Shown in pieces: positions 18,693 through 26,655 of a stretch of 64,000 bases of DNA. The position numbers and the translations under genes were made by a program. Below the pieces are notes generated by a model. It saw only the letters and a list, made by a program, of their open reading frames with translations. It was not told the origin of the DNA and searched no databases. Within the stretch, counting starts at the first letter, position 1; the number at the start of each line of letters is the position of its first letter. Source of the DNA: Solidesulfovibrio carbinolicus (GTDB lineage Bacteria > Desulfobacterota > Desulfovibrionia > Desulfovibrionales > Desulfovibrionaceae); the NCBI RefSeq assembly GCF_004135975.1, contig NZ_CP026538.1:3286001-3350000 (forward strand), written 5' to 3'.

Positions 18693-19082
18693 ATGGCCGA
18701 CCCCATCCGCGTCCTTATTGTCGATGACGAGGAACGGTTCCGCGAAACCCTGGCCAAGCTCCTTGGCCGCCACGGCTTTGTCGTGCGCGAGGCCGGCAGC
18801 GGCCCGGCCGCCCTGGAGCTTTTGGCGCAAGCCCCCTGCGACGTCATCGTGCTGGACGTCAAAATGCCCGGCATGACCGGGGCCGACGCGTTGCCGCTGT
18901 TGCGCGCCGCCTGCCCCGAGGCCGAGGTGCTGGTGCTCACCGGCCACGCCTCGGTGGACATCGCCTCGACCATGATCGCCGGCGGCGCGGCCGATTATCT
19001 GCTCAAGCCCTGCCCCACCGAGGAACTCGAAGGGGCCATCCGCGCCGTCTACGACCGCCGCCAAGCCACCCGGCCCCGCTGA
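18693..19082 (+). CDS. Single-domain response regulator (129 aa)
   Basis: Receiver domain only: IVDDEERFRET, phospho-acceptor Asp55 in VIVLDVKMPGMTG, LTGHASVD and LLKPCPTEEL. No DNA-binding or enzymatic output. It has a clear ribosome site (GGAGA) and closes the kinase-receiver-kinase-receiver run that began at 15510. It resembles the receiver at 17352 in size and in the LTGHASV motif, so the two kinase-receiver pairs may be an old duplication. Confidence 0.88.
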   Translation: MADPIRVLIVDDEERFRETLAKLLGRHGFVVREAGSGPAALELLAQAPCDVIVLDVKMPGMTGADALPLLRAACPEAEVLVLTGHASVDIASTMIAGGAADYLLKPCPTEELEGAIRAVYDRRQATRPR

Positions 19083-19296
19083 CGGGGCGCGCGCGGCCCC
19101 AAACCGCTCACCGTCCCCGGCGGCTCTCCGCCTGCACCACATGAACCACCGGCCGCCCGGCCCCCGGCTTGCTACGGCAAACCAGGGTCCGGGCGGCTTG
19201 TCGTTTGGGCCATACGCTGCCCCGGACGCCGACTCGCGGCCAACGCCCCCGCCCCGCGACAACATCCCTTGACCGTCAACATTTGCTGACAAAGAC

Positions 19297-19308
19297 CGTA
19301 TGAATTAA
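19297..19308 (+). promoter_or_regulatory. 12-mer CGTATGAATTAA shared with the 45.8 kb promoter region
   Basis: An exact copy of this AT-rich 12-mer occurs at 45821-45832, upstream of the CoADR-rhodanese gene. Both lie upstream of pyridine-nucleotide/FAD oxidoreductases linked to sulfur metabolism. It may be a shared operator or a -10 region. Confidence 0.35.
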
Positions 19309-19331
19309 AACTTCAATATTTTAGATAAATT

Positions 19332-19378
19332 AGCAACACAAACCCGAGTTGCGACAAGTTTTGTTGCTCCAGCCCCCG
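19332..19378. promoter_or_regulatory. Inverted repeat AGCAACA...TGTTGCT upstream of the SQR-like operon
   Basis: Seven-base arms at 19332-19338 and 19372-19378, 33 bases apart, in the AT-rich half of the 468-base gap 19083-19550. The first 180 bases of that gap, after the receiver gene, show nothing recognisable. Confidence 0.35.
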
Positions 19379-19457
19379 CTGGCCGGACCGCCCCGGCCGC
19401 CTGGCCATATCCAAATAAATCCTTCAAAATAAACACGTTAAAGACATCGCGCCAAGT

Positions 19458-19473
19458 TGGACCAGCCCTTGCT
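19458..19473 (+). promoter_or_regulatory. Sigma-54 promoter candidate for the SQR-like operon
   Basis: TGGACCAGCCCTTGCT keeps the GG and GC at the exact -24/-12 spacing and a full TTGCT, but the CACG following the GG is not conserved. It lies 78 bases before the ATG at 19551. Confidence 0.4.
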
Positions 19474-19550
19474 TTGGGGAAGGTCAGGTTACGCGGCCGC
19501 AACCGACGCGCCGCGACCCTGCCCAACCAACAACTCCTCAAAGCGAGGCA

Positions 19551-20795
19551 ATGATGAAAAAGCTGTTGATCCTTGGCTCGGGCGCCGGCGGCGTCATGGT
19601 GGCCACCCAGCTCCGCAAGAAGCTCGATCCCCGGGAATGGAAGATCACCATCATCGACCGCACCTGGCAGCACCACTATCAGCCGGGCTGGCTTTTCGTG
19701 CCGTTTGGCATCTACGACATCAAGGACTGCATCAAGCCGCAGACCGACTTCATTCCCTCGGGCGTCGATTTCGTCCAGGACGAGATCACCAACGTCGATC
19801 CGGTCAAGAAGGTCGTCACCTGCAAGGGCGGCTCCCACTCCTATGACTGGATCGTGGTCGCCACCGGCTGCCGCATCATGCCCGACGAGATCGACGGCAT
19901 GCTCGACGGCTGGGGACAGGACGTCCACAACTTCTACACCCCGGACGGCTCCATCGCCCTGGCGAAAAAGCTCAAGCACTTTAAGAAAGGCAAGCTCGTG
20001 CTCAACATCGCCGAGATGCCCATCAAGTGCCCGGTGGCTCCTCTGGAGTTCGTGTTCCTGGCCGACTGGTTCTTCATGACCCAGGACAGCCGCTGCAACA
20101 TCGAGATCGAGCTGGTGACCCCGCTGACCGGCGCCTTCACCAAGCCCGTGGCCGCCGAGATCCTGGGCCGGATGTGCGAAGAGAAAAACATCAAGATCGT
20201 GCCCAACTTCGAGATCGCCCAGGTCAACGCCGACAAGAAAACCATCGAGTCCCACAAGGGCGAGGAACTCGATTACGACCTGCTCATCTCCATCCCGCCC
20301 AACTTCGGCTCCCAGGTCATCATCGACAGCGACATCGGCGATCCCATGGGCTACATGGACACCGACCACCACACGCTGAAGTCCAAGAAATACGAGAACA
20401 TGTACATCATCGGCGACGCCACCAACGTCCCGACCTCCAAGGCCGGCTCGGTGGCCCACTTCGAGTCCGAGATCGTGGTGGGGAACATCCTGCGCGAGAT
20501 CGACGGTCTGGAGCCCCTGCCGGAATTCGACGGCCATTCCAACTGCTTCATCGTCTCGGGCTACGAAAAGGCCGTGCTCATCGACTTCAACTACAAGATC
20601 GAGCCGCTGCCGGGCAAATTCCCGTTCCCGGGCATCGGGCCGCTGTCGCTTTTGGAAGAATCCTTCCTCAACTACTGCGGCAAGATGATGTTCAAGTGGG
20701 TGTATTTCAACCTGATGCTCAAGGGCAAGGAACTGCCGCTGGAGCCCCAGATGTTCATGGCCGGCAAAAAGCGCATGGGCGCTTGCGCGCTGTAG
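19551..20795 (+). CDS. Sulfide:quinone reductase-like FAD oxidoreductase (414 aa)
   Basis: N-terminal FAD-binding motif LILGSGAGGVMVATQL, a second ATG motif region (YDWIVVATGCRIMP), and the SQR-type Cys160 in IKCPVAPLEF, which in the family takes part in sulfide or persulfide chemistry. The late IIGDATNVPTSKAGSVAHFES motif closes the flavin site, and an amphipathic C-terminal region (LPGKFPFPGIGPLSLL) resembles the membrane-contact segment of SQRs. Expected role: transfer of electrons between sulfide/persulfide and a quinone or another acceptor at the membrane face. In sulfate reducers the physiological direction is not settled. It heads an operon with a DUF1641 protein and a receiver. GCGAGGC precedes the ATG; 19554 is an alternative start. 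Confidence 0.8.
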   Translation: MMKKLLILGSGAGGVMVATQLRKKLDPREWKITIIDRTWQHHYQPGWLFVPFGIYDIKDCIKPQTDFIPSGVDFVQDEITNVDPVKKVVTCKGGSHSYDWIVVATGCRIMPDEIDGMLDGWGQDVHNFYTPDGSIALAKKLKHFKKGKLVLNIAEMPIKCPVAPLEFVFLADWFFMTQDSRCNIEIELVTPLTGAFTKPVAAEILGRMCEEKNIKIVPNFEIAQVNADKKTIESHKGEELDYDLLISIPPNFGSQVIIDSDIGDPMGYMDTDHHTLKSKKYENMYIIGDATNVPTSKAGSVAHFESEIVVGNILREIDGLEPLPEFDGHSNCFIVSGYEKAVLIDFNYKIEPLPGKFPFPGIGPLSLLEESFLNYCGKMMFKWVYFNLMLKGKELPLEPQMFMAGKKRMGACAL

Positions 20796-20808
20796 GGAGG
20801 TGCGTCCA

Positions 20809-21471
20809 ATGACCACCGAGGAACGCATTCTTGAACGCCTTGAGTCCATCGAGGCGGAGCTGAAAGAACAACGGGTCGCCCGTCTGGAACGGGGCGAGAT
20901 GTTCCACGACATGAACCCGCTCATGAAGTCGGGATTTAAAATCCTGCTCAAGGAACTGGGGTCCGTGGAAGCCGGTTTCCAGCTCGAAGACCTCTTCGTG
21001 CTGATCAAGCGCTTCCTGCGCAACATCGGCAACCTGGCCTACGCCCTGGAGCAGCTCGAAAACATCATTGAACTGTGGCACACCATGGAGCCTCTGGCCA
21101 AGTCCATGGTCCACACCGGCATCCGCAGCCTGGGCGAACTGGAACAGCGCGGCGTGTTCCGCACCTACGCCGCCATGATGGATGTGCGCGCCAAGGTCGC
21201 CGCCCATTACGGCCCCGACGACATCGCCGCCATGGGCGACAGCTTCGTGGCGCTCATTGGCCTGCTCAAGAAGATGTCCGATCCCAAGATGCTTGAACTG
21301 CTCGACAAGCTCACCGACCTGCCGGCCGGCCTGGATCTCACCAAGGCCGAACCCGTCGGCCCCCTGGGCATGGTCAAGGCGCTTGGCGATCCCGATCTCA
21401 AGCGCGGCATCGGCGTCGCCCTGGAACTGGCCAAGGGCCTGGGCAAATTAAGCGAAGCCGCCCCCCGTTAA
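20809..21471 (+). CDS. DUF1641 protein (220 aa)
   Basis: A soluble, helix-rich protein; the N-terminal coiled coil (ERILERLESIEAELKEQ) and central segment LAYALEQLENIIELWHTMEPL match DUF1641, a family found beside SQR-like flavoproteins and some formate dehydrogenases. Its function is unknown; a chaperone or regulatory partner of the flavoprotein is plausible from context. GGGAGG stands at 20794-20799, ten bases before the ATG at 20809; the GTG at 20800 directly abuts that site and is unlikely to be used. The gene is 13 bases from the SQR-like stop. Confidence 0.75.
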   Translation: MTTEERILERLESIEAELKEQRVARLERGEMFHDMNPLMKSGFKILLKELGSVEAGFQLEDLFVLIKRFLRNIGNLAYALEQLENIIELWHTMEPLAKSMVHTGIRSLGELEQRGVFRTYAAMMDVRAKVAAHYGPDDIAAMGDSFVALIGLLKKMSDPKMLELLDKLTDLPAGLDLTKAEPVGPLGMVKALGDPDLKRGIGVALELAKGLGKLSEAAPR

Positions 21472-21496
21472 AGACCACCAAAACGAGGATGCCATC

Positions 21497-21853
21497 ATGG
21501 CCAAGAAGATACTCATCATCGACGACGATCCCGAAGTCGTCAGCTACTTAAAAGACCTCTTCGACGGCGAAGGCTTCACCACCTTCACCGCCACCGACGG
21601 CGTGGCCGGCCTGGAGCAGGCCCAGGTCCACAACCCGGACCTCATCACCCTGGACATGGACATGCCCGCCCGTGGCGGCACCCTGTTCTACGTGAAGCTG
21701 CGCAAGGAACCCGGCCTGGCCGAGATTCCGGTCGTCGTGATAAGCGGCGTCGGCCCCCGTCCACCGGCCCTTGGCAGCAACGTGCCGGTCATCAGCAAGC
21801 CTGTGGACCGGGTCAAAACCTTGCGCCTTGTCAAGGAGATGCTTGGGGAATAA
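21497..21853 (+). CDS. Single-domain response regulator of the SQR-like operon (118 aa)
   Basis: Receiver with DDDPEVVSYLKDLF, phospho-acceptor Asp53 in LITLDMDMPARGG and a Lys in VISKPVDR. The pattern PDLITLD-x-(D/E)-MP is shared with the lone receiver at 56193-56549 in the hmc locus (PDLITLDIEMP), and both are 118 residues, so the two are likely paralogues. No output domain. It lies 25 bases after the DUF1641 gene and is followed by a receiver-PAS-PAS-kinase gene, the same pairing as at the hmc locus. Confidence 0.88.
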   Translation: MAKKILIIDDDPEVVSYLKDLFDGEGFTTFTATDGVAGLEQAQVHNPDLITLDMDMPARGGTLFYVKLRKEPGLAEIPVVVISGVGPRPPALGSNVPVISKPVDRVKTLRLVKEMLGE

Positions 21854-22081
21854 GCCTGAGGACGACTTCGGGAAGCCGCCGACTTCGACCCTCGGCTTCG
21901 CCCTTCCCCGGTCCCCGCTTGGGCACTTACCCCCGCCGGCTCATGCGGCGCGGCCTTCCATGGACACTTGCGTCGGCCGACCGCCCATCGGCCGCCATGG
22001 AGGCCGCGCCGCCAGCCGGCGGTTATTTTTCACCGCCGGCCGTCGCCATGACGCGACGGCCAAGACTTTCGGAGAGGGCGC

Positions 22082-24010
22082 ATGAACGAGAAGGTGCTGC
22101 TGGTTGACGACGACGAGGCCATCCGCGAAGTCCTCAGCCTCTCCATCGCCGACCTGGGCTACGACGTGGAAACCGCCCCCGGCGGCCGCGAAGCCCTGGA
22201 CCTGTGCGCCACCTTCAAGCCCTCCATCGTGCTCACCGACATCAAGATGCCCGGCATGGACGGCATCGAACTGCTTTCGCGCGTCAAGGCGCTTGATCCC
22301 GAGATCGAGGTCATCATGATTTCCGGCCACGGCGACATGGAACTGGCCATCGAAAGCCTCAAGCGCCAGGCCCTGGATTTCCTCACCAAGCCCGTGCGCG
22401 ACGAACTGCTCACCGCCGCCCTGCACCGGGCCGCCGACCGCGTGTCCATGCGCCGCCAGATCGCCGAACACACCCGCAATCTCGAACGGCTGGTGCGCGA
22501 AAAATCCGCCCGCCTGGTCGAGATGGAGCGCCGCATGGCCGTGGGCCAGGCCGTGGAGGGCGTGGCCAGCGCCATCGAGGGGCTGATTGCCTCCTTCGAC
22601 CAGGGGCCGAGCTATTTCAACCAGATGCCCTGCTGCATCGTCATCCACAACCGCTACCTCGAAATCGTGGCCGTAAACACCCTGGGCCGGCAGCGCCTGG
22701 GCGAGGTGGTGGGCAAGATGAGCTGGGAACTCTACGCCGACCGCCAGGGCAGCGGCAACGCCTGCCCGGTCTGGCGCACCGTGGAGCAAGGCCAGGGCCA
22801 GCGCGGCCGCGAGACCTTCCGCGACAAGGACGGCCGCGAGATTCCGGTGCTGGTCCATACCGCCCCGGTCTTTGGCACGGACGGTCAGGTGGAGCTGGTC
22901 ATCGAGATCGCCGCCGACGTGGCCGAGGTGGGCCGGCTCCAGGAAGAACTGCGGGCCGTGCGCGAAAAGTTCCAGCGCCTGTTCGACGCCGTGCCCTGCG
23001 CCATCGCCGTGCTGGACCAGGACTTCACCGTGGTCGAGGCAAACCGCCAATGGCGCGCCGACTTCGGCGAGGCCGAAACCGGCCCCTGCCACAAACTCTT
23101 TGCCCACCGCGACGACCCCTGCGAACACTGCCCGGCCGAAAGCTCTTTCCACGACGGCGCGTCCCACGAAGGCGAAACCGTCGTTTCCACCCGCTGCGGC
23201 GCGGCCAAAAACATGCTCTTGCGCACCGCTCCCATCCCCGACGCCGCCGGCGAAACCAGCCAGGTCATCGAAATCGCCGCCGACATCACCCCCATCCGGG
23301 CCCTGCAAGACCACCTCGCGTCGCTTGGGCTCATGCTCGGCTCCATGTCCCACGGCGTCAAAGGCCTGCTCACCTCCCTCGACGGCGGCATGTTCAAGGT
23401 CGAAACCGGACTGTCCCGCGAGGACTGGACCCGCGTGCGCGACGGCTGGGGCGTGGTGTCCGACAAGATCGGACGCATCCGCAACATGGTCCTCGACATC
23501 CTGTGGTACGCCAAATCGCGCGAACCCGAACTCGCCCCCGTCTCCATCGAAACCTTCGCCCGCGATCTGGCCGGCATCGTCGAAGCCAAGGCCAAAAGCC
23601 GCGGCGTGGCCTTCATCCTGCGCCTGGGCGAGGCCGAGGGCACCCTGCCCATGGACGAAACGGCCCTGACCTCGGCCATGGTCAACCTGCTCGAAAACGC
23701 CGTGGACGCCTGCGCCGAAGACAAGGTCAAGGCCTTCCACGAAGTGACCCTGACCGTGGAAGCAACAGCCGAAGCCGTGACCTTCGTGGTCGCCGACAAC
23801 GGTGTGGGCATGGACCAGTCCACCCGGGAACGCATGTTTACGCTGTTTTTCTCCTCCAAAGGCTCGCGCGGCACCGGACTGGGGCTTTTCATCGCCAACC
23901 AGATCGTGGCCCAACACAGCGGAGCCATCGCCGTGACCTCCGAACCCGGCGTCGGCAGCGCCATCGCCGTGCGCCTGCCGCGCGGCGATGGCGCTGGGGT
24001 GTGCGCTTAG
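22082..24010 (+). CDS. Receiver-PAS-PAS histidine kinase (642 aa), cytoplasmic
   Basis: Order: receiver (residues 1-120; phospho-acceptor Asp53 in VLTDIKMPGMDG, VIMISGHGDMELAI, FLTKPV), coiled coil, PAS-like domains at ~175-290 and ~300-405, then an unusual phospho-acceptor segment with His424 in GSMSHGVKGLLTSLDGG, and HATPase with NLLENAVDAC, VADNGVGMDQ and SRGTGLGLFIANQIV. No membrane segment. The second PAS has CHKLF and CEHCPAES, conserved cysteines that could bind metal or sense redox. It is a clear paralogue of the gene at 54060-55988: same length (642 aa), order and SHGVKG box. Probably phosphorylates the lone receiver just upstream. Confidence 0.9.
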   Translation: MNEKVLLVDDDEAIREVLSLSIADLGYDVETAPGGREALDLCATFKPSIVLTDIKMPGMDGIELLSRVKALDPEIEVIMISGHGDMELAIESLKRQALDFLTKPVRDELLTAALHRAADRVSMRRQIAEHTRNLERLVREKSARLVEMERRMAVGQAVEGVASAIEGLIASFDQGPSYFNQMPCCIVIHNRYLEIVAVNTLGRQRLGEVVGKMSWELYADRQGSGNACPVWRTVEQGQGQRGRETFRDKDGREIPVLVHTAPVFGTDGQVELVIEIAADVAEVGRLQEELRAVREKFQRLFDAVPCAIAVLDQDFTVVEANRQWRADFGEAETGPCHKLFAHRDDPCEHCPAESSFHDGASHEGETVVSTRCGAAKNMLLRTAPIPDAAGETSQVIEIAADITPIRALQDHLASLGLMLGSMSHGVKGLLTSLDGGMFKVETGLSREDWTRVRDGWGVVSDKIGRIRNMVLDILWYAKSREPELAPVSIETFARDLAGIVEAKAKSRGVAFILRLGEAEGTLPMDETALTSAMVNLLENAVDACAEDKVKAFHEVTLTVEATAEAVTFVVADNGVGMDQSTRERMFTLFFSSKGSRGTGLGLFIANQIVAQHSGAIAVTSEPGVGSAIAVRLPRGDGAGVCA

Positions 24011-24016
24011 GGAGGT

Positions 24017-24092
24017 GCCTCCGGCGGCCAGGAGAGGCGCGGCCTCTCCTGGACCTCTCCGCCGGGGGCCTGAGGCCCCCGGACCCCCCACA
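24017..24092 (+). repeat. 3'-end hairpin repeat, copy 3 (forward, double hairpin)
   Basis: Begins six bases after the kinase stop codon. GCCTCCGGCGGCC is followed by a stem AGGAGAGGC / GCCTCTCCT, then GGACC, and then a second stem GGGGGCC / GGCCCCC with TGA loop and GGACCCCCC. The first stem differs completely from other copies yet pairs perfectly. Confidence 0.85.
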
Positions 24093-24313
24093 TGGAGAAA
24101 GGGATTAAGGGGGTTATGACGTGGATTGGTTCTCCGGCAGGTTAGCAAGCCAAGGGGGCCGGGAAGATGCGCCCCTTCCCGACTGCCTTGTTGGCTCGGG
24201 GCGAAGCCCCCAAACAATCGCCCTGGTGCTCTCCCTATTTTCAGACTGATTTGATCGTATTATACGTCTTCGACGCATCCACGCCGGACGCCGCGCAACC
24301 GTCCGACCCCTTA

Positions 24314-24364
24314 ACCCCCTTCCAGGGGGTCCGGGGGGGATGATCCCCCCCGGCCGCCGGAGGC
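24314..24364 (-). repeat. 3'-end hairpin repeat, copy 4 (reverse, not at a gene end)
   Basis: Read on the minus strand: GCCTCCGGCGGCC, a G-rich/C-rich stem, GGACC, and a further ACCCCCT / AGGGGGT stem. It is the only copy that does not follow a stop codon: it lies 10 bases before the start of the haem kinase gene. The 220 bases between copies 3 and 4 hold an AT-rich spot (TATTAT at 24258) that may be a promoter and otherwise nothing recognised. Confidence 0.8.
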
Positions 24365-24374
24365 ATCTGCATTC

Positions 24375-26648
24375 ATGTCCCCTTTGCTCACTTTCATACG
24401 CAGCCATCTGAGCATCAAGATCGGCATCCCGTTGGCCGTGGTGCTGTTTGGCTGCATCTTTGTCTGGGCCGGTTTCCAGGTCGCCCGCGAGGAGCGCTTT
24501 GTCCAGAACGCCGGGGTCAAGGAAGCCGACCGGGTCCTGGCCACGGCGCGTCTTGGCCTGGATTACGCCATGCTGCTCAATTCCCGCGAGGACATCCGGG
24601 CCATTGTCGCCAACCTCGGCCGGCTGCCCGAGATTCGGGAAATCCGCATCATCAACAAGGCCGGCCAGGTCATGTTCACGAGCAAGGGCGAGGCTCCGGG
24701 CACGCGCCTGGACACCTCGGCCGCGCCCTGCCAAGTCTGCCACCAGCGCACGCCGCCGGCCGTGTCACCCAGCCTGGAGCATCGGCTGTATGCCCGGGAG
24801 ACCGTGGGCGGCGAGCAGATCTTGCGCATCGTCGGCCCCATCGCCAACGAACCGGGCTGCGCCGAGCTGGCCGGCTGCCATTTCCACAAGGACAGCGAAC
24901 AGATTCTCGGCGTCCTCGACATCGCCTTTTCCCTGCGCGAGAGCCAGTCGCTGATCGAGGAATTCAAAGAGAACACCGTCTATCTGGCCGCCCTGGTTTT
25001 CGGCGCGGCCATCCTGACCTTGTTTCTGGTCATTTTCGTGCTCATCAAGCGCCCGCTGTCGCGCATCGAGGGCGAGGCCCGGACCTGGGCCAAGGGCAAG
25101 AAACCGGTCAGCATCGACGAGGACCGCCTTGACGAGATCGGCCAGCTCTCCCGGGCCATCCATCAGATGGGCAGCGACCTCATCGCCAAGAACAGCCAGA
25201 TCGAGCTGCAAAAGGATCTGTATCAGGACCTTTTCGAGGGCGTGCCGTGTCTGGTGACCGTCCAGGACCGCAATATGCGTCTGCTGCGCTTCAACCGGTC
25301 CTTTGCCGAGAAGTTCAACGCCTCGGTGGGCGAATACTGCTTCAAGGCCTACAAGAACCTGGACGCGCCGTGCCCGTCCTGTCCGGTCAAAAAGACCTTC
25401 GAGACGGGCCGTTCCCACACCACCGAGGAGACCGGCTGCTACAAGGACGGCACGCGGGCCGACTGGATCGTTACCACCTCGCCGGTCTACGACTCCGAGG
25501 GCAACCTCGTGGCGGCCATGGAGATGTGTCTGGACATCACCTCGCGAAAGGATCTGGAGCTGGCGCTTAGGCGGTCGGAGAAGAAGTATTTCGACGTGTT
25601 CAACAACGTGCCCGGCGCGGTGTTCGTCATCGACCGCGACGACCTGTCGGTGCTGGACTGCAACCGGGGGGCGGTGGCCATGTACGGGCTGCCGCGCGGC
25701 GAGCTGACCAAGCGCTCGCTGCACGACCTGTTTTACGACGAACGCCGCGACGCGGCCATGGCCGCGGTCATCGACGGTCAGGACGTGGAGCAGGCCCGCC
25801 ATGTCACGGGCGACGGCCGGCCGTTTTTCGTGTCCATGCACACTTCGTTTTCCGAATACGCCGGCCGGCGGGTGCTGCTCGTCACCGTAGCCGACATCAC
25901 CAAACGCCTGGAGGCCGAACAGCAGCTCATCCAGGCCGGCAAGATGGCGACCTTGGGCGAAATGGCCACGGGCGTGGCCCATGAGATCAACCAGCCCCTG
26001 TGCGTCATCCAGACCAGCGTCGATCTGGTGCGCCGCCACCTTGGCCGGGGCGAGGCTCCGCCGTTGCCGCTGCTCACACGCTTAACCGACCTTATCGGCA
26101 ATCAGGTGGACCGGGCGGCCCGGATCATCGGGCATATGCGGGAATTCGGGCGCATATCCGACCATGAGGCGGAGTTGGTGGACGTGGGGGCCATTGCCCG
26201 GCGCTCGGTGGAATTTTTCGCCGAGCAGCTGGCCCTTCGCGGCATCGAGACGGAGTTCGCCCTGGCCGAGAACCTGCCGCCGGTGCGCATCGATCCCAAC
26301 CGGCTGGAGCAGGTGATGATCAATCTGCTGGTCAACGCCCGGGACGCCATCGAGGAGCGGGCCAAGCGGGAGCCGGCCTGTCCCCGGCGCATCGTCATCA
26401 AGGCCACGGCCAACCACGACGCGGTCAAGGTGCGCCTGTCGGACACGGGCGCGGGTTTCCCCAAGGAACTGGCGGCCAAGATCTTCGAGCCGTTTTTCAC
26501 CACCAAGGAGATCGGCAAGGGCACGGGCCTGGGGCTTTCCATCAGTTACGGCATCATAAAAGACGCCGGCGGCGACATCGTGGCCGCCAAAAACGCCGAG
26601 GGCGGCGCGACCTTCTACATCCGGCTGCCGGTGGCGAGGGAGGGGTAG
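24375..26648 (+). CDS. Sensor histidine kinase with a periplasmic c-type haem motif (757 aa)
   Basis: Transmembrane helices at ~18-36 (IPLAVVLFGCIFVWAGF) and ~197-220 (YLAALVFGAAILTLFLVIFVL) bracket a ~160-residue periplasmic domain holding a canonical CXXCH (CQVCH, Cys119-Cys122-His123) and, later, a C-x5-CH pair (CAELAGCH), so one or two covalent haems are possible. After a HAMP-like linker come two PAS domains (~275-395, with CPSCPVKKTFE, and ~400-510), HisKA with His536 (GVAHEINQPLCVI), and HATPase (LLVNARDAIEE, SDTGAGFP, FEPFFTTKE, GTGLGLSIS). A haem in the sensor would let it read redox potential, oxygen, NO or CO in the periplasm; the ligand is inference. No receiver gene is adjacent on this strand. 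Confidence 0.88.
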   Translation: MSPLLTFIRSHLSIKIGIPLAVVLFGCIFVWAGFQVAREERFVQNAGVKEADRVLATARLGLDYAMLLNSREDIRAIVANLGRLPEIREIRIINKAGQVMFTSKGEAPGTRLDTSAAPCQVCHQRTPPAVSPSLEHRLYARETVGGEQILRIVGPIANEPGCAELAGCHFHKDSEQILGVLDIAFSLRESQSLIEEFKENTVYLAALVFGAAILTLFLVIFVLIKRPLSRIEGEARTWAKGKKPVSIDEDRLDEIGQLSRAIHQMGSDLIAKNSQIELQKDLYQDLFEGVPCLVTVQDRNMRLLRFNRSFAEKFNASVGEYCFKAYKNLDAPCPSCPVKKTFETGRSHTTEETGCYKDGTRADWIVTTSPVYDSEGNLVAAMEMCLDITSRKDLELALRRSEKKYFDVFNNVPGAVFVIDRDDLSVLDCNRGAVAMYGLPRGELTKRSLHDLFYDERRDAAMAAVIDGQDVEQARHVTGDGRPFFVSMHTSFSEYAGRRVLLVTVADITKRLEAEQQLIQAGKMATLGEMATGVAHEINQPLCVIQTSVDLVRRHLGRGEAPPLPLLTRLTDLIGNQVDRAARIIGHMREFGRISDHEAELVDVGAIARRSVEFFAEQLALRGIETEFALAENLPPVRIDPNRLEQVMINLLVNARDAIEERAKREPACPRRIVIKATANHDAVKVRLSDTGAGFPKELAAKIFEPFFTTKEIGKGTGLGLSISYGIIKDAGGDIVAAKNAEGGATFYIRLPVAREG

Positions 26649-26655
26649 AGTCGCC

